Assembly: GCA_963808615.1 (NCBI GenBank)
Contig: CAWEGV010000006.1
Span: 186,001-250,000 of the forward strand
Source of the DNA: Palsa-504 sp963808615
GTDB lineage: Bacteria > Actinomycetota > Actinomycetes > Streptosporangiales > Streptosporangiaceae
Length of the DNA stretch: 64,000 nucleotides
Direction: 5' to 3'
Made by a program: the position numbers and the translations under genes. Below, in pieces: positions 40,559 to 49,994 of this stretch. How positions within the stretch are numbered: the stretch's first letter is position 1; each line of letters begins with the position of its first letter. A model generated the notes under the pieces. It was not told the origin of the DNA, searched no databases, and worked only from the letters and a program-made list of their open reading frames with translations.

Positions 40559-40752
40559 CCGAGAACTCTCTTTCGTTGCGCTTTCCTTGCGTGCCCCGGC
40601 ACACCGGTGGTCACCAACGGCGGGCTCGCTTGAACGTGCACAGGGAATCCCGCGCAGCGGGGATCCTGGGACAACTCCCGACCGCCAAGGCTACCAGACC
40701 GCGGCGCATCCATGAACCCGGCTTAGCCGGCCCTGCAGCCCGCGCCTGAACC

Positions 40753-40804
40753 ACGTCGTTGTCACAACGACGTGCACCTGACCACGTGGTTGTCACAACG
40801 ACGT
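40753..40804. promoter_or_regulatory. duplicated near-palindrome between rne and rplU
   Basis: Two 21-bp near-palindromes (40753-40773 and 40784-40804, start to start 31 bases) share the core GTTGTCACAAC flanked by CG and ACGT on both sides. They lie 195 bases upstream of rplU in an otherwise gene-free 297-base gap. The 31-base period is about three helical turns, so a repressor bound to both sites would be on one face. A terminator role is less likely because no T-run follows. Confidence 0.55.
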
Positions 40805-40855
40805 CGTTGGATGCTCACGTCAACCAGATCCACGGATGCGCGGGCCTTCAGGACC

Positions 40856-43528
40856 TCAGGTGGCTCCGCCTTGAGCCTGCTGGGGCTCTGGGACAGGTGC
40901 GGCGGCCACCGGAGAGGCTGATGCTGCGGTGGAGGAAGGCTTGCGCCGACGGCGGCGACCGCCACCAGAACGCGCGGGCTCGGGCGCGGGCCCGGCAGGC
41001 TCCGCAGCGGCCTGCTCCGCGGCGGCCTGCTTCGCGGCCGGCCATTCGTCCTCGGCCTGGCCGGTGCCGGGCTGGCCGTCCGGGGCGGGCCCGGCGGCGC
41101 GCTGGTCGTCAGAGGCGAGGCCGGCGGCGCGCTGGTCGTCAGAGGCGAGGCCGGCGGCGCGCTGGTCGTCAGAGGCGAGGCCGGCGGCGCTCTCGCCGGC
41201 CAGGGGCAGGGCGTCGAGCTGGCCGTCCGGCTGCTCCCCGGCGCCTTGGTGTCCGTCTTGCTGGCCGTCTTGCTGTCCGTCCCGCTGGCCGCCGGGCTCG
41301 GACCCGTCGGCGGGAGGAGCCTCGTCGCGGCGACCGTCCTGACGGGCGCGCGCGGCCACCGCGGCGGGGCTGGCCGCCTTGGCGCCACGGGAACCGTTGC
41401 CGGCGCCGCTGGCCGCGGTGCCGCGGGGGTGCACGTGGCGGGAGGCGTGCCCGTCGGCGTCGGGCTCGAAGGTGATGATCACGCCGCGGCCGTTGCAGCA
41501 TTCGCACGGTACGGAGAAGGCCTCGAGCAGGCCCGCGCCCACCCGCTTCCTGGTCATCTGGACCAGGCCCAGCGAGGTCACCTCGGCCACCTGGTGCTTG
41601 GTCCGGTCCCTGGCCAGGCACTCCAGCAGCCTGCGCAGGACAAGTTCCCTGTTGCTCTCGAGCACCATGTCGATGAAGTCGATGACCACGATGCCGCCCA
41701 CGTCGCGCAGCCGTAGCTGGCGGACGATCTCCTCGGCGGCCTCCAGGTTGTTCCGGGTAACGGTCTCCTCCAGGTTGCCGCCCTGGCCGGTGAACTTCCC
41801 GGTGTTCACGTCGATGACCGTCATGGCCTCGGTCTTGTCGATGACCAGCGAGCCGCCGCTGGGCAGCCACACCTTGCGCTCAAGGGCCTTGGCCAGCTGC
41901 TCGTCGATGCGGTAGGCGGCGAACACGTCCCGGTCCTCTTGCCACTGGGTGAGCCGGTCGACCAGGTGCGGGGCGACGTACCTGACGTACTCATCCACCG
42001 TGTCCCAGCCCTCGTCGCCCGCCACGACCAGGTTGCTGAAGTCCTCGTTGAACACGTCCCTGATAACGCGGATGGTCAGGTCGGGCTCGCTGTACAGCAG
42101 GGAGGGGGCGCTGGCCGTCTTCGACTTCTTCTCGATCGCCTCCCACTGAGCGGCCAGCCTGGCCACGTCGCGGGACAACTCCTCCTCGGCCGCCCCTTCC
42201 GCCGCGGTGCGGACGATCACGCCGGCGCTCTCCGGCATGACCTTCTTCAGGATCTGCTTGAGCCGGTTCCGCTCGGTATCGGGCAGCTTGCGGCTGATGC
42301 CGGTCATGGACGCGCCGGGCACGTAGACCAGGTACCGGCCGGGCAGGCTGATCTGGCTGGTCAGCCGGGCACCCTTGTGCCCGACCGGATCCTTGGTGAC
42401 CTGCACGATCACCGACTGGCCCGCCTTGAGCGCCGACTCGATCCGCTTGGGCTGGCCCTCCAGCGCGCTGGCGTCGAAGTTGACTTCGCCGGCGTAGAGC
42501 ACCGCGTTGCGGCCCTTGCCGATGTCGACGAAGGCCGCCTCCATCGAGGGCAGGACGTTTTGCACCTTGCCCAGGTAGACATTGCCGACGTAGGACTGCT
42601 GGCTCGAGCGGTTCACGTAGTGCTCGACCAGCACGCCGTCCTCCAGCACGGCGATCTGCGTGCGGTCCTTGCGCTGGCGGACCACCATGGTCCGCTCGAC
42701 CGACTCGCGGCGGGCCAGGAACTCCGACTCGGTGATGATCGGCGGCCGTCGGCGGCCGGTATCCCGGCCCTCACGGCGCCGCTGCTTCTTGGCCTCGAGC
42801 CTGGTCGATCCCTTCACCGACCGCACGTCGTCGGGGCCGGCCTGGCCGGCGGTGCCGGCGGGGCCGCCCGGCTCGCGGACGTGCACCACGGTGTCCGGCG
42901 GGTCATCGGACGAGGGTGCCTCGGATCCCGCCGGGCTCTCGGCCGAACCGCGGCGGCGCTTGCGCCGGCGTCGGCGCCCTCCGGTGTCCGGGGCCTCGGC
43001 TTCTTCCGCCGCGTCCTCCGGGCCGGGCGGCTCCTCGAGCTCGGCGGTCCCCTGGGATTCGGCGGCGCGCTGGCCGGCCGGGGTAGCGGCCGAGTCCTTG
43101 GCCGCACCGGACCGGCGGCTGCGCATGCGCGGCGCTCGCTGGCTCTCCGGCTGGGCCGGAGCGTCCTGGGCTGCGTCGGCTCCGGCGTCGGCGTCGCCGA
43201 CCGCGGCCGGGGCGTCCTGCTCGCCCCCCTTGGCCCGGCTGCGGCTCGACCGGCGCCTGCGCCGGCGGCCTGAAGCGGTGCCGTCGTCATCACCGTCGGC
43301 GTCGCCGTCCGGGTCGGAACCTGCCGGCGTCCCAGCCGGACGCGAGGACCCCGATGCCGGGCTGGCAGCGGCAGGTTCCGGCCTCGTCGCAGGCGGCTGG
43401 AACATCACCTGAGGCGGCTGGAACACCGCCGCTGGCACGGCTGGAGAGCTCGGGTTCAGCTCGCCGGCGCCGCCTCCGCCCGCGGTGTTGTCATTGAATT
43501 CTGTTTCGTTGGGCTCGCTCTCGAGCAT
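40856..43528 (-). CDS. rne: RNase E/G family ribonuclease
   Basis: An 890-residue endoribonuclease for mRNA decay and rRNA processing. Residues about 1-250 are disordered and charged (GRRRRRRSSRSRAKG, GGRRRRRKRRRGSAE), as in actinobacterial RNase E. The S1 domain (GNVYLGKVQNVLPSMEAAFVDIG) starts at about 310. The catalytic Asp region is TVIDVNTGKFTG, and the second Asp is in IVVIDFIDMVLE. The zinc-link is VPCECCNGRGV. A C-terminal disordered tail contains three 30-bp repeats and ends RRRRRKPSS. The gene lies upstream of rplU-rpmA on the same strand. Confidence 0.94.
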   Translation of the reverse strand: MLESEPNETEFNDNTAGGGGAGELNPSSPAVPAAVFQPPQVMFQPPATRPEPAAASPASGSSRPAGTPAGSDPDGDADGDDDGTASGRRRRRRSSRSRAKGGEQDAPAAVGDADAGADAAQDAPAQPESQRAPRMRSRRSGAAKDSAATPAGQRAAESQGTAELEEPPGPEDAAEEAEAPDTGGRRRRRKRRRGSAESPAGSEAPSSDDPPDTVVHVREPGGPAGTAGQAGPDDVRSVKGSTRLEAKKQRRREGRDTGRRRPPIITESEFLARRESVERTMVVRQRKDRTQIAVLEDGVLVEHYVNRSSQQSYVGNVYLGKVQNVLPSMEAAFVDIGKGRNAVLYAGEVNFDASALEGQPKRIESALKAGQSVIVQVTKDPVGHKGARLTSQISLPGRYLVYVPGASMTGISRKLPDTERNRLKQILKKVMPESAGVIVRTAAEGAAEEELSRDVARLAAQWEAIEKKSKTASAPSLLYSEPDLTIRVIRDVFNEDFSNLVVAGDEGWDTVDEYVRYVAPHLVDRLTQWQEDRDVFAAYRIDEQLAKALERKVWLPSGGSLVIDKTEAMTVIDVNTGKFTGQGGNLEETVTRNNLEAAEEIVRQLRLRDVGGIVVIDFIDMVLESNRELVLRRLLECLARDRTKHQVAEVTSLGLVQMTRKRVGAGLLEAFSVPCECCNGRGVIITFEPDADGHASRHVHPRGTAASGAGNGSRGAKAASPAAVAARARQDGRRDEAPPADGSEPGGQRDGQQDGQQDGHQGAGEQPDGQLDALPLAGESAAGLASDDQRAAGLASDDQRAAGLASDDQRAAGPAPDGQPGTGQAEDEWPAAKQAAAEQAAAEPAGPAPEPARSGGGRRRRRKPSSTAASASPVAAAPVPEPQQAQGGAT
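41101..41190 (-). repeat. 30-bp tandem repeat, 3 copies, in rne
   Basis: Three identical 30-bp units in the disordered tail code on the minus strand for LASDDQRAAG. The identity suggests recent slippage. Confidence 0.9.
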
Positions 43529-43764
43529 TCGGGCAATCTCCAGTCAGGCTCCCGGGCGCGCCAGTCCGCCGCGTTCCGCCTGGTGACGGCGTAACGCTGC
43601 GCACCTGCGCACCGCGCGGGAGCACATTGTCAACGTAGGCACGGGGCAACGGGCCGGAGCCGCGATGGCGGCTGTGAGCTCGCACGGATACCGCGCAAGC
43701 CCGACAGTCCCGAGCCTTTATTCCTGTCTTCACGTCACGGCTCCCCTGCACGACCACATCGCCG

Positions 43765-44577
43765 TCATGACACCTTCGTCCCGGCCAGCTGGGCTAGCGG
43801 GCCCTGCGCCAGCCGGGTGATCATGGGCGGCGACGACGGGACGAGACCGTACTGGCCGCGCAGCGCAGTCAGCACGTCATCGGGCCGCACAGCCGGAGCC
43901 GTGTGTAGAACAACCATTCGAAGAATGGCACAATCTTGTAGGCCTGTCACGGCGGCGCGCTGACCGCCGTCAGGATCGGCCGCGTCGGGGGGTGCGGGGG
44001 GCCGACTCCCCGTACCAGCAGGACCATCCTCGTCGAGGACGTCCAGCTCGACCACTGCTGCGCGGGCGTCGAGGGAACGAACACCCTTGTCTGTGAGGCG
44101 CTCCACCGGCGCCTCCTCCTGGGCCAGGAAGCCGGCCACGGCCCGCTGGGCCGCGGCGGGCTCGATGCCCGGCAGAACCACTCGCCACTGTGACGCTTCC
44201 AGGCGGCCGAAGGCAGTGTTATCCGCCTTGAGGCTCTCAGCATCATCGGTGACGTCGATCACTTCTATCCCATCAGGCAACGCCGCGTTCAGCCGCTGCC
44301 CCACGTACGTCGCGGCCTGGCGGGACGTCAGCGCCACGCTCAGGTACTCCGCCTCGCTCGCCACGCCGGTCGGGGCGCCGCCCGCATAGGAGATCTTCGG
44401 GTGCGGCGAAAAGCCGGCGGAATACGCGATCGGCAGCCCTGCCCGGCGCACTCCCCGCTCGAAGGCGCGAGCCACGTCCCTGTGGCTGGCAAAACGCATC
44501 TTTCCGCGTTTAGCATACCGGACCACCAGATGCTGCACCGCAGGCAACTGGGCTGGCCTGCGGTCCGGCTCGGCCAC
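43765..44577 (-). CDS. TIGR03936 family radical SAM-associated protein
   Basis: A 270-residue protein that always follows the TIGR03960 radical SAM gene and may bind its substrate. VVRYAKRGKMRFASHRDVARAFERGVRRAGLPIAYSAGFSPHPKISYA is diagnostic (DUF2344). GTG 44577 lies one base after the stop of the partner gene, with GGAGG inside its last codons. The C-terminal third is variable with an Asp/Pro-rich linker. No enzymatic residues of its own are assigned. Confidence 0.9.
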   Translation of the reverse strand: MAEPDRRPAQLPAVQHLVVRYAKRGKMRFASHRDVARAFERGVRRAGLPIAYSAGFSPHPKISYAGGAPTGVASEAEYLSVALTSRQAATYVGQRLNAALPDGIEVIDVTDDAESLKADNTAFGRLEASQWRVVLPGIEPAAAQRAVAGFLAQEEAPVERLTDKGVRSLDARAAVVELDVLDEDGPAGTGSRPPAPPDAADPDGGQRAAVTGLQDCAILRMVVLHTAPAVRPDDVLTALRGQYGLVPSSPPMITRLAQGPLAQLAGTKVS

Positions 44578-44578
44578 G

Positions 44579-46522
44579 CTACCTCCCGCCGACGACCGGA
44601 AGCAGCCGCTTCCGGTCCAGCCGCTCCCCGGTCGGGCCCACCTGGATCTCGGTACCCATGGCAGAACAGACCCCGCATTCATAACACGGAGTCCAGCGGC
44701 AATCTTCCACCTCGGCCGCTCCCTCGGGGGCGATGGAGTCCTGCCAGTCCTGCCAGAGCCAGTCGCGGTCAAGACCCGCGTCCAGGTGATCCCAGGGGAG
44801 CACCTCACTGTAATCACGTTCGCGCGTAGTGTACCACGCAAGATCGATTGGCTCGCTGGCCAGCGCCGATTCCGCAGAACGCACCCACCGCTCGTACGAG
44901 AAGTACTCACTCCAGCCGTCGAACCGCGCGCCGTCCTGCCATGCGGCCAGGATCACCCGGCCCACCCGACGGTCCCCCCGGGACAGCAGCCCCTCGATGA
45001 TGCCCGGCTGCCCGTCGTGATACCGGTAGCCGATCGCCTTGCCGTACGCGCGGTCGGCGCGCAACGCGCCGCCGAGCGCGCGCAGCCGCGCGTCCACCAC
45101 CTCCGGCGCGCACTGCGCGGCCCACTGGAACGGCGTGTGCGGCTTGGGCACGAAGCCCCCTATCGACACGGTGCACCTGATGTCCCGCCGCCCGGTCGCC
45201 TCCCGCCCGGCGGCGATGACCCGCCGCGCCAGCTGCGCGATGGCCAGCACGTCGGCATCGGTCTCGGTGGGCAGGCCGCACATGAAGTACAGCTTGACCT
45301 GCCGCCATCCGCTGGTGTAGGCCGTGGTCACGGTGCGGATCAGGTCCTCCTCGGTGACCATCTTGTTGATCACCTTGCGCATCCGCTCCGATCCGCCTTC
45401 CGGCGCGAAGGTCAGCCCGGACCGGCGGCCGTTCCTGCTCAGCTCGTTGGCCAGGGTCACGTTGAAGGCGTCCACCCGGGTCGACGGCAGCGAAAGCCCG
45501 ACGTTGGTTCCCTCGTAGCAGTCGGCCAGGTCGACCGCGATCTCGTTGATCTCGCTGTGGTCCGCGCTGGACAGCGACAGCAGGCCGACCTCGTCGAAGC
45601 CGCTGGCCGCCACGCCGCCCGCGACCATCGCGCCGATGGTGGTGATGGACCGCTCGCGTACCGGCCTGGTGATCATTCCGGCCTGGCAGAACCGGCAGCC
45701 GCGAGTGCAGCCGCGGAAGATCTCCACGCTGTACCGCTCGTGCACGGTCTCCGCGACCGGGACGATCGGCGCGCGCGGATACGGCCAGGCGTCCAGGTCC
45801 ATCACCGTGTGTTTCGAAATTGATGGCGGGACATCTTGACGATTAGGTGATACGTTCGATATTCTGCCGTCAGAATGATATGAAACATCGTAGAAGCGGG
45901 GCACGTACGCCACCGCGGCGAGCCGCAGCAGCAGGCCATCCCGCCCACCAGGCTGCCCGGCCCGCTTCCAGTCACGGATCAGGTCGGTGATGGCCAGCAC
46001 GGCCTGCTCGCCATCACCGAGCACCACCGCGTCGAGGAAGTCTGCCACCGGCTCGGGGTTGAAGGCCGCGTGGCCCCCGGCAATGACGATCGGGTGAGCC
46101 ATGGTCCGTTCGGAAGAAAAGAGAGGTATTCCCGCCAGGTCGAGCACGGTGAGGAGGTTGGTATAGGCCATCTCGGTGGCGAAGCTGAGGCCGAGGACAT
46201 CGAAGGCGCTGACCGGCCGGTGCGAGTCCACCGTGAACTGCGGGACGCCCGTCTCGCGCATGAGCGCCTCGAGGTCGGGCCAGACAGTGTAGGTGCGTTC
46301 GGCGAGGACGCCGTCGCGCTCGTTGAGGACCTCGTAGAGGATCTGCACGCCCTGGTTGGGCAGCCCGACCTCGTAGGCGTCCGGGTAGCACAGGGCCCAC
46401 CGGACGTCGGCGCTGTCCCAGTCCTTGACGACCGCGCCGACCTCGCCCCCGACGTACTGGACCGGCTTGCGCACGCGCGGCAGCAGCGGCTCCAGCTCCT
46501 GATACACCGATCGGACAGGCAT
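44579..46522 (-). CDS. TIGR03960 family B12-binding radical SAM protein
   Basis: A 647-residue radical SAM enzyme. The cluster motif is FRGCTRGCRFCQAG (Cys-x3-Cys-x2-Cys, about residue 275). The N-terminal B12-type domain contains YPDAYEVGLPNQGVQILYEVLN and GGHAAFNPEPVADFLDAVVLGDGEQAV. The C-terminal end has a Cys set CRWTPCYECGVCSAMGTEIQ that may hold an extra cluster. It probably modifies tRNA or a ribosomal component, but the reaction is unknown. With TIGR03936 it forms one transcript between rodA and rne in actinomycetes. Confidence 0.93.
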   Translation of the reverse strand: MPVRSVYQELEPLLPRVRKPVQYVGGEVGAVVKDWDSADVRWALCYPDAYEVGLPNQGVQILYEVLNERDGVLAERTYTVWPDLEALMRETGVPQFTVDSHRPVSAFDVLGLSFATEMAYTNLLTVLDLAGIPLFSSERTMAHPIVIAGGHAAFNPEPVADFLDAVVLGDGEQAVLAITDLIRDWKRAGQPGGRDGLLLRLAAVAYVPRFYDVSYHSDGRISNVSPNRQDVPPSISKHTVMDLDAWPYPRAPIVPVAETVHERYSVEIFRGCTRGCRFCQAGMITRPVRERSITTIGAMVAGGVAASGFDEVGLLSLSSADHSEINEIAVDLADCYEGTNVGLSLPSTRVDAFNVTLANELSRNGRRSGLTFAPEGGSERMRKVINKMVTEEDLIRTVTTAYTSGWRQVKLYFMCGLPTETDADVLAIAQLARRVIAAGREATGRRDIRCTVSIGGFVPKPHTPFQWAAQCAPEVVDARLRALGGALRADRAYGKAIGYRYHDGQPGIIEGLLSRGDRRVGRVILAAWQDGARFDGWSEYFSYERWVRSAESALASEPIDLAWYTTRERDYSEVLPWDHLDAGLDRDWLWQDWQDSIAPEGAAEVEDCRWTPCYECGVCSAMGTEIQVGPTGERLDRKRLLPVVGGR

Positions 46523-46592
46523 CAGACCACATTAGCCGAACGGGCCGTGGCCGGGCGTCCGGCCACGGCGGGGCGGACGGTGGCAGGCGGGC

Positions 46593-46690
46593 GGGGCTGT
46601 CATTCCGGGGCTGTCACTTCGGGGCTGTCACTTCGGGGCTGTCACTTCGGGGCTGTCACTTCGGGGCTGTCACTTCGGGGCTGTCACTCG
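46593..46690 (+). repeat. 14-bp tandem repeat after rodA, 7 copies
   Basis: GGGGCTGTCACTTC recurs with a 14-base period at 46593, 46607, 46621, 46635, 46649, 46663 and 46677. The TCA in it provides the rodA stop on the minus strand; the next units are non-coding. Confidence 0.9.
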
Positions 46691-47907
46691 AAGACGCTGT
46701 GGTGGCGGCGGACGGACTGGAGCAGGCCGATGGCGATCATGTCGGCGAAGATAGCCGAGCCGCCGTAGGAGACGAACGGCAGCGGCAGGCCGGTGATCGG
46801 CATGATGCCGATGGTCATGCCGATGTTGACGAACGACTGGAAGGCGAACCAGGTCGCGACGCCGCAGGCAACCAGCATGCCGAACAGGTCGTCGGCCCGG
46901 GTGGCGATGCGCAGGGCGCGGACGATCACGATGCCGAGCAGGACGACGATGGTGATCGTGCCGGCGAAGCCGAGTTCCTCGCCGGCCACGGTGAAGATGA
47001 AGTCGGTCTGCTGGGACGGGACGAAGTTGCCCGCGACCAGGGTGCCGTGGAACAGTCCCGTGCCGAACATGCCGCCCGAGCCGACGGCGATCTTGGCCTG
47101 GGCCGCGTTGTAGCCGGCCCCGGCGAGGTCGGCCGACGGGTGCAGGAAGGAGGTGAACCTGGTGAGCTGGTAGGACTTCAGCAGGTGCAGGCCGCCGACC
47201 GCGAAGACGGCCAGGCCCACGACCGCGGCCAAGGCGGCGATGATGCGCAGCTTCGTGCCGGACAGCACGATCATGGTGGCGGTCACCACACACAGCACCA
47301 TGGCCACCCCGAGGGCGGGCTCCATCACCACCAGGGCCAGCAGCGGCGCGGCGCAGGCCAGCGCGAGCAGCACCGAGCGCAGGCCCGACGTACTGCCTCG
47401 CCGGTTGCTGAAGACCGTCGCGATGATCAGCACCAGCGCGACCTTCGCGAACTCCGAGGGCTCCACCTGGAAGCCGCCGGGCAGGGAGATCCAGGCGTGC
47501 GCCCCGTTGATGTCAGAGCCGAGCGGCGACAAGACGGCCAGCAGGCCGAGCAGCGTCGCGCCGTAAACGTACGGCGCCCAGCTACGTATCTGACGGTAGT
47601 CGGCGAAGCTCAGGCCAAACATCAGCAACAGCCCGATCACCACCCACAGCAGCTGCTTCTTCAGGTAGGTGTGCGGGTCCAGGCCCGCCGCGAGCAGCGA
47701 GGGCTGGGTGGCCGACCAGACGAGCACGACGCCGATCGCGCTCAGCACCATCACGGCCAGGACCAGCAGCCAGTCCATGCGCCGCAGCACGGAGTTCCGG
47801 GTGAACGCCCGGGCCAGCAGCGACCGCGGACGGCCGACGAAGGTCCCTGGCCGCGGAATGCTGTACCCGCGGACCGTGTAGCTCGGGCTGGTTCGGCCCA
47901 GCATCAT
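46684..47907 (-). CDS. rodA: FtsW/RodA/SpoVE family glycosyltransferase
   Basis: A 407-residue integral membrane protein with about ten helices that polymerises lipid II during elongation. Diagnostic segments are MDWLLVLAVMVLSAIGVVLVWSAT, GAHAWISLPGGFQVEPSEFAKVALVL (with the conserved WI and EPSEFAK), QQTDFIFTVAGEELGFAG, and the end GLPLPFVSYGGSAIFADMIAIGLLQSV. The start overlaps the mrdA stop by 4 bases (ATGA), so it is translated with its partner transpeptidase. The stop falls in a 14-bp tandem repeat. Confidence 0.95.
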   Translation of the reverse strand: MMLGRTSPSYTVRGYSIPRPGTFVGRPRSLLARAFTRNSVLRRMDWLLVLAVMVLSAIGVVLVWSATQPSLLAAGLDPHTYLKKQLLWVVIGLLLMFGLSFADYRQIRSWAPYVYGATLLGLLAVLSPLGSDINGAHAWISLPGGFQVEPSEFAKVALVLIIATVFSNRRGSTSGLRSVLLALACAAPLLALVVMEPALGVAMVLCVVTATMIVLSGTKLRIIAALAAVVGLAVFAVGGLHLLKSYQLTRFTSFLHPSADLAGAGYNAAQAKIAVGSGGMFGTGLFHGTLVAGNFVPSQQTDFIFTVAGEELGFAGTITIVVLLGIVIVRALRIATRADDLFGMLVACGVATWFAFQSFVNIGMTIGIMPITGLPLPFVSYGGSAIFADMIAIGLLQSVRRHHSVFE

Positions 47908-49994
47908 GACCCCCCGTGGTATCCGGCCGGCGGCTTGATCACTCCGGTCGTGGTGATCTGGGGCAGCGAGGACGGCAGCTGGCCGCCGGGGACCGCGGCC
48001 GTGTGCCGCTCAAGGCCGTAGATTCCGTCCCAGATCTGGCGTACCGCGGGGGCTGCCACGTCGGCGCCGTAGCCGGAGTCCGGGACCATGACCACGACCA
48101 CGTACTTCGGGTCGTTGCACGGCGCGAAGGAGGCGAACACCGAGGTCGCGTTCTTGCCGAAGAGCTGGGCGGTACCCGTCTTGCCCGCCACGCAGACCTG
48201 GTTGAGCGGGAAGCCGCCGAAGGCGCCCGCCGCGGTTCCCTGAGTCACCACGCCCTGCAGGGCGTTACGGATGTAGGCCAGCGTGTCGGAGGACACCGGA
48301 AGGTGCCGGATGACCAGCGGGTTGATCTGCTTGACAACCTGGCCGGTGGCCGGCGAGATGAGCGCCTCCCCGATCCGCGGGCTGTACAGGGTGCCGCCGT
48401 TGGCCAGCGCCGCGTAAGCGTCGGCGAGCTGGAGCGGGGTGACGGTCACGTAGCCCTGGCCGATCGCGGCGATGGCGGCCTGGCCCGGTTCCCACACCCA
48501 GCCGGTCTGGCAGTCCTGCCACTCGATCCGCTGGATGTAACTGCCGTTCTGCCTGCCGTTCTTGCACCAGTCCTGGCCGGTGTACGCGTTGTCTTTCCAC
48601 AGCCAGTACAGCCACTGCCTGGTCGGGATCGAGCCGGGCGACCCTTCGGGCAGGTCGATGCCGGTGTTCTGGCCGAAGCCCCAGTCCAGCTCCATCTGCT
48701 GCATCTTCTGGGTGGGGGCCTTGGGCGACGGCGCAGGATGGGACCTGAAGTTATAGGGGTCGTTGTTGTACATGTCCGCGCCGAGCTGGTAGTACACGGT
48801 GTCGCAGGACTGGATGAGTGCCTCTTGGAACGTCATGTCCCCGAGGCTGGGCTCGCCGTCGTTCTTGAGCGTCACGCCGTTGACGCTGACCGAGGCGGGG
48901 CAGCTGTACAGGCCGTTCAGCGAGTACCCGGCGGCCACGGCGGCGGCGGTGGTGGTGACCTTGAACGTGGAGCCGGGGGCCCACTGCCCCTGAGTGACCC
49001 AGTTGATGACGGGCGCTCCGTCCCCCGCGCCGAACAGGTAGTTGAACTCCTGCTGGGAGATGCCGCCGGTCCACACGTTCGGGTTGTAGTTCGGGTAGCT
49101 GGCCATCGCCACCACCCGGCCGGTGGTCGTCATCACGACCGCCGCAGCCTGGGTGGGGTTGTTCCCCCCAGCACGCGACTTGGCCACCGCCGCGTTGAGC
49201 GCATTCTGGGCGTCGGCCTGTATCTGCGCGTTGAGGCTGGTCACCAGGTCATCGCCGTTGAGGGGCCGGGTCTCGCTGACGGTGCCGGTGACGTCGCCTG
49301 CGGCGTTGATCGACACCACCTGGGCCCCCGCCTTGCCGCGGAGCTGGTTGTCGTACTGGGCCTCGAGCCCGGCCTGGCCCACCAGGTCCACGCCGGAGAA
49401 ACCGGTTACCTGCAGGTGCCGGGTCTTGATCTCCTGCGCGGTGATCGGCTGCAGGTAGCCGAGCACCTGGGCCGGATCGGCCCCGTCGGGCTGGGGGTAC
49501 TCGGTGACCGGCTGGACCTGCGCGGTGACGTCGGGGAATTCGTTCTGCTCCTCCAGGATCTGCAGTGCGACCTGGTCAGAGACGTTCTGGTCCACCGGAA
49601 TAGGCTGGTACTGCGAGCCCGACCAGCAGGGCGCGGGAACGTTGACCGTACACTGCCGGGTCTTCTCGGCCAGCAGCTTGTAGGACGTGCCGAGCAGCGA
49701 GGCCAGCCGGTGCAGGACAGGCGCGGCGCCACCGGGCCGCTGGGACAGCTCCATCATGTCGACCGAGACGGTCAGGGCCGCGGTGTTGGTGACCAGCCGG
49801 TTGCCCACGTCATCCAGGATCTGACCGCGGACCGCCGGCACGATCACGTCCCTGGTCTGGTTCTGTTCGGCCTGCTTGGTGAAGGATGTGGTGTTCATCA
49901 CCTGGACGTAGTAGAGCCGGCCACCCAGCGAGATCAGCATGGCGGCGGCGACCAGGTAGAGCAGCACCAGACGGCGGCGCGAGGCACGGTTCAT
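47904..49994 (-). CDS. mrdA: penicillin-binding protein 2
   Basis: A 696-residue class-B transpeptidase with one TM near the N-terminus (LVLLYLVAAAMLISLGGRLYYVQVM). The dimer/pedestal domain includes RGQILDDVGNRLVTNTAAL. In the transpeptidase domain the SxxK is GSTFK (in WAPGSTFKVTT), the SxN-type motif is SCD (IQSCDTVYYQLG) and the KTG is AGKTGTAQLF. It crosslinks side-wall peptidoglycan with RodA. Start overlaps the mreD stop by 4 bases. Confidence 0.95.
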   Translation of the reverse strand: MNRASRRRLVLLYLVAAAMLISLGGRLYYVQVMNTTSFTKQAEQNQTRDVIVPAVRGQILDDVGNRLVTNTAALTVSVDMMELSQRPGGAAPVLHRLASLLGTSYKLLAEKTRQCTVNVPAPCWSGSQYQPIPVDQNVSDQVALQILEEQNEFPDVTAQVQPVTEYPQPDGADPAQVLGYLQPITAQEIKTRHLQVTGFSGVDLVGQAGLEAQYDNQLRGKAGAQVVSINAAGDVTGTVSETRPLNGDDLVTSLNAQIQADAQNALNAAVAKSRAGGNNPTQAAAVVMTTTGRVVAMASYPNYNPNVWTGGISQQEFNYLFGAGDGAPVINWVTQGQWAPGSTFKVTTTAAAVAAGYSLNGLYSCPASVSVNGVTLKNDGEPSLGDMTFQEALIQSCDTVYYQLGADMYNNDPYNFRSHPAPSPKAPTQKMQQMELDWGFGQNTGIDLPEGSPGSIPTRQWLYWLWKDNAYTGQDWCKNGRQNGSYIQRIEWQDCQTGWVWEPGQAAIAAIGQGYVTVTPLQLADAYAALANGGTLYSPRIGEALISPATGQVVKQINPLVIRHLPVSSDTLAYIRNALQGVVTQGTAAGAFGGFPLNQVCVAGKTGTAQLFGKNATSVFASFAPCNDPKYVVVVMVPDSGYGADVAAPAVRQIWDGIYGLERHTAAVPGGQLPSSLPQITTTGVIKPPAGYHGGS

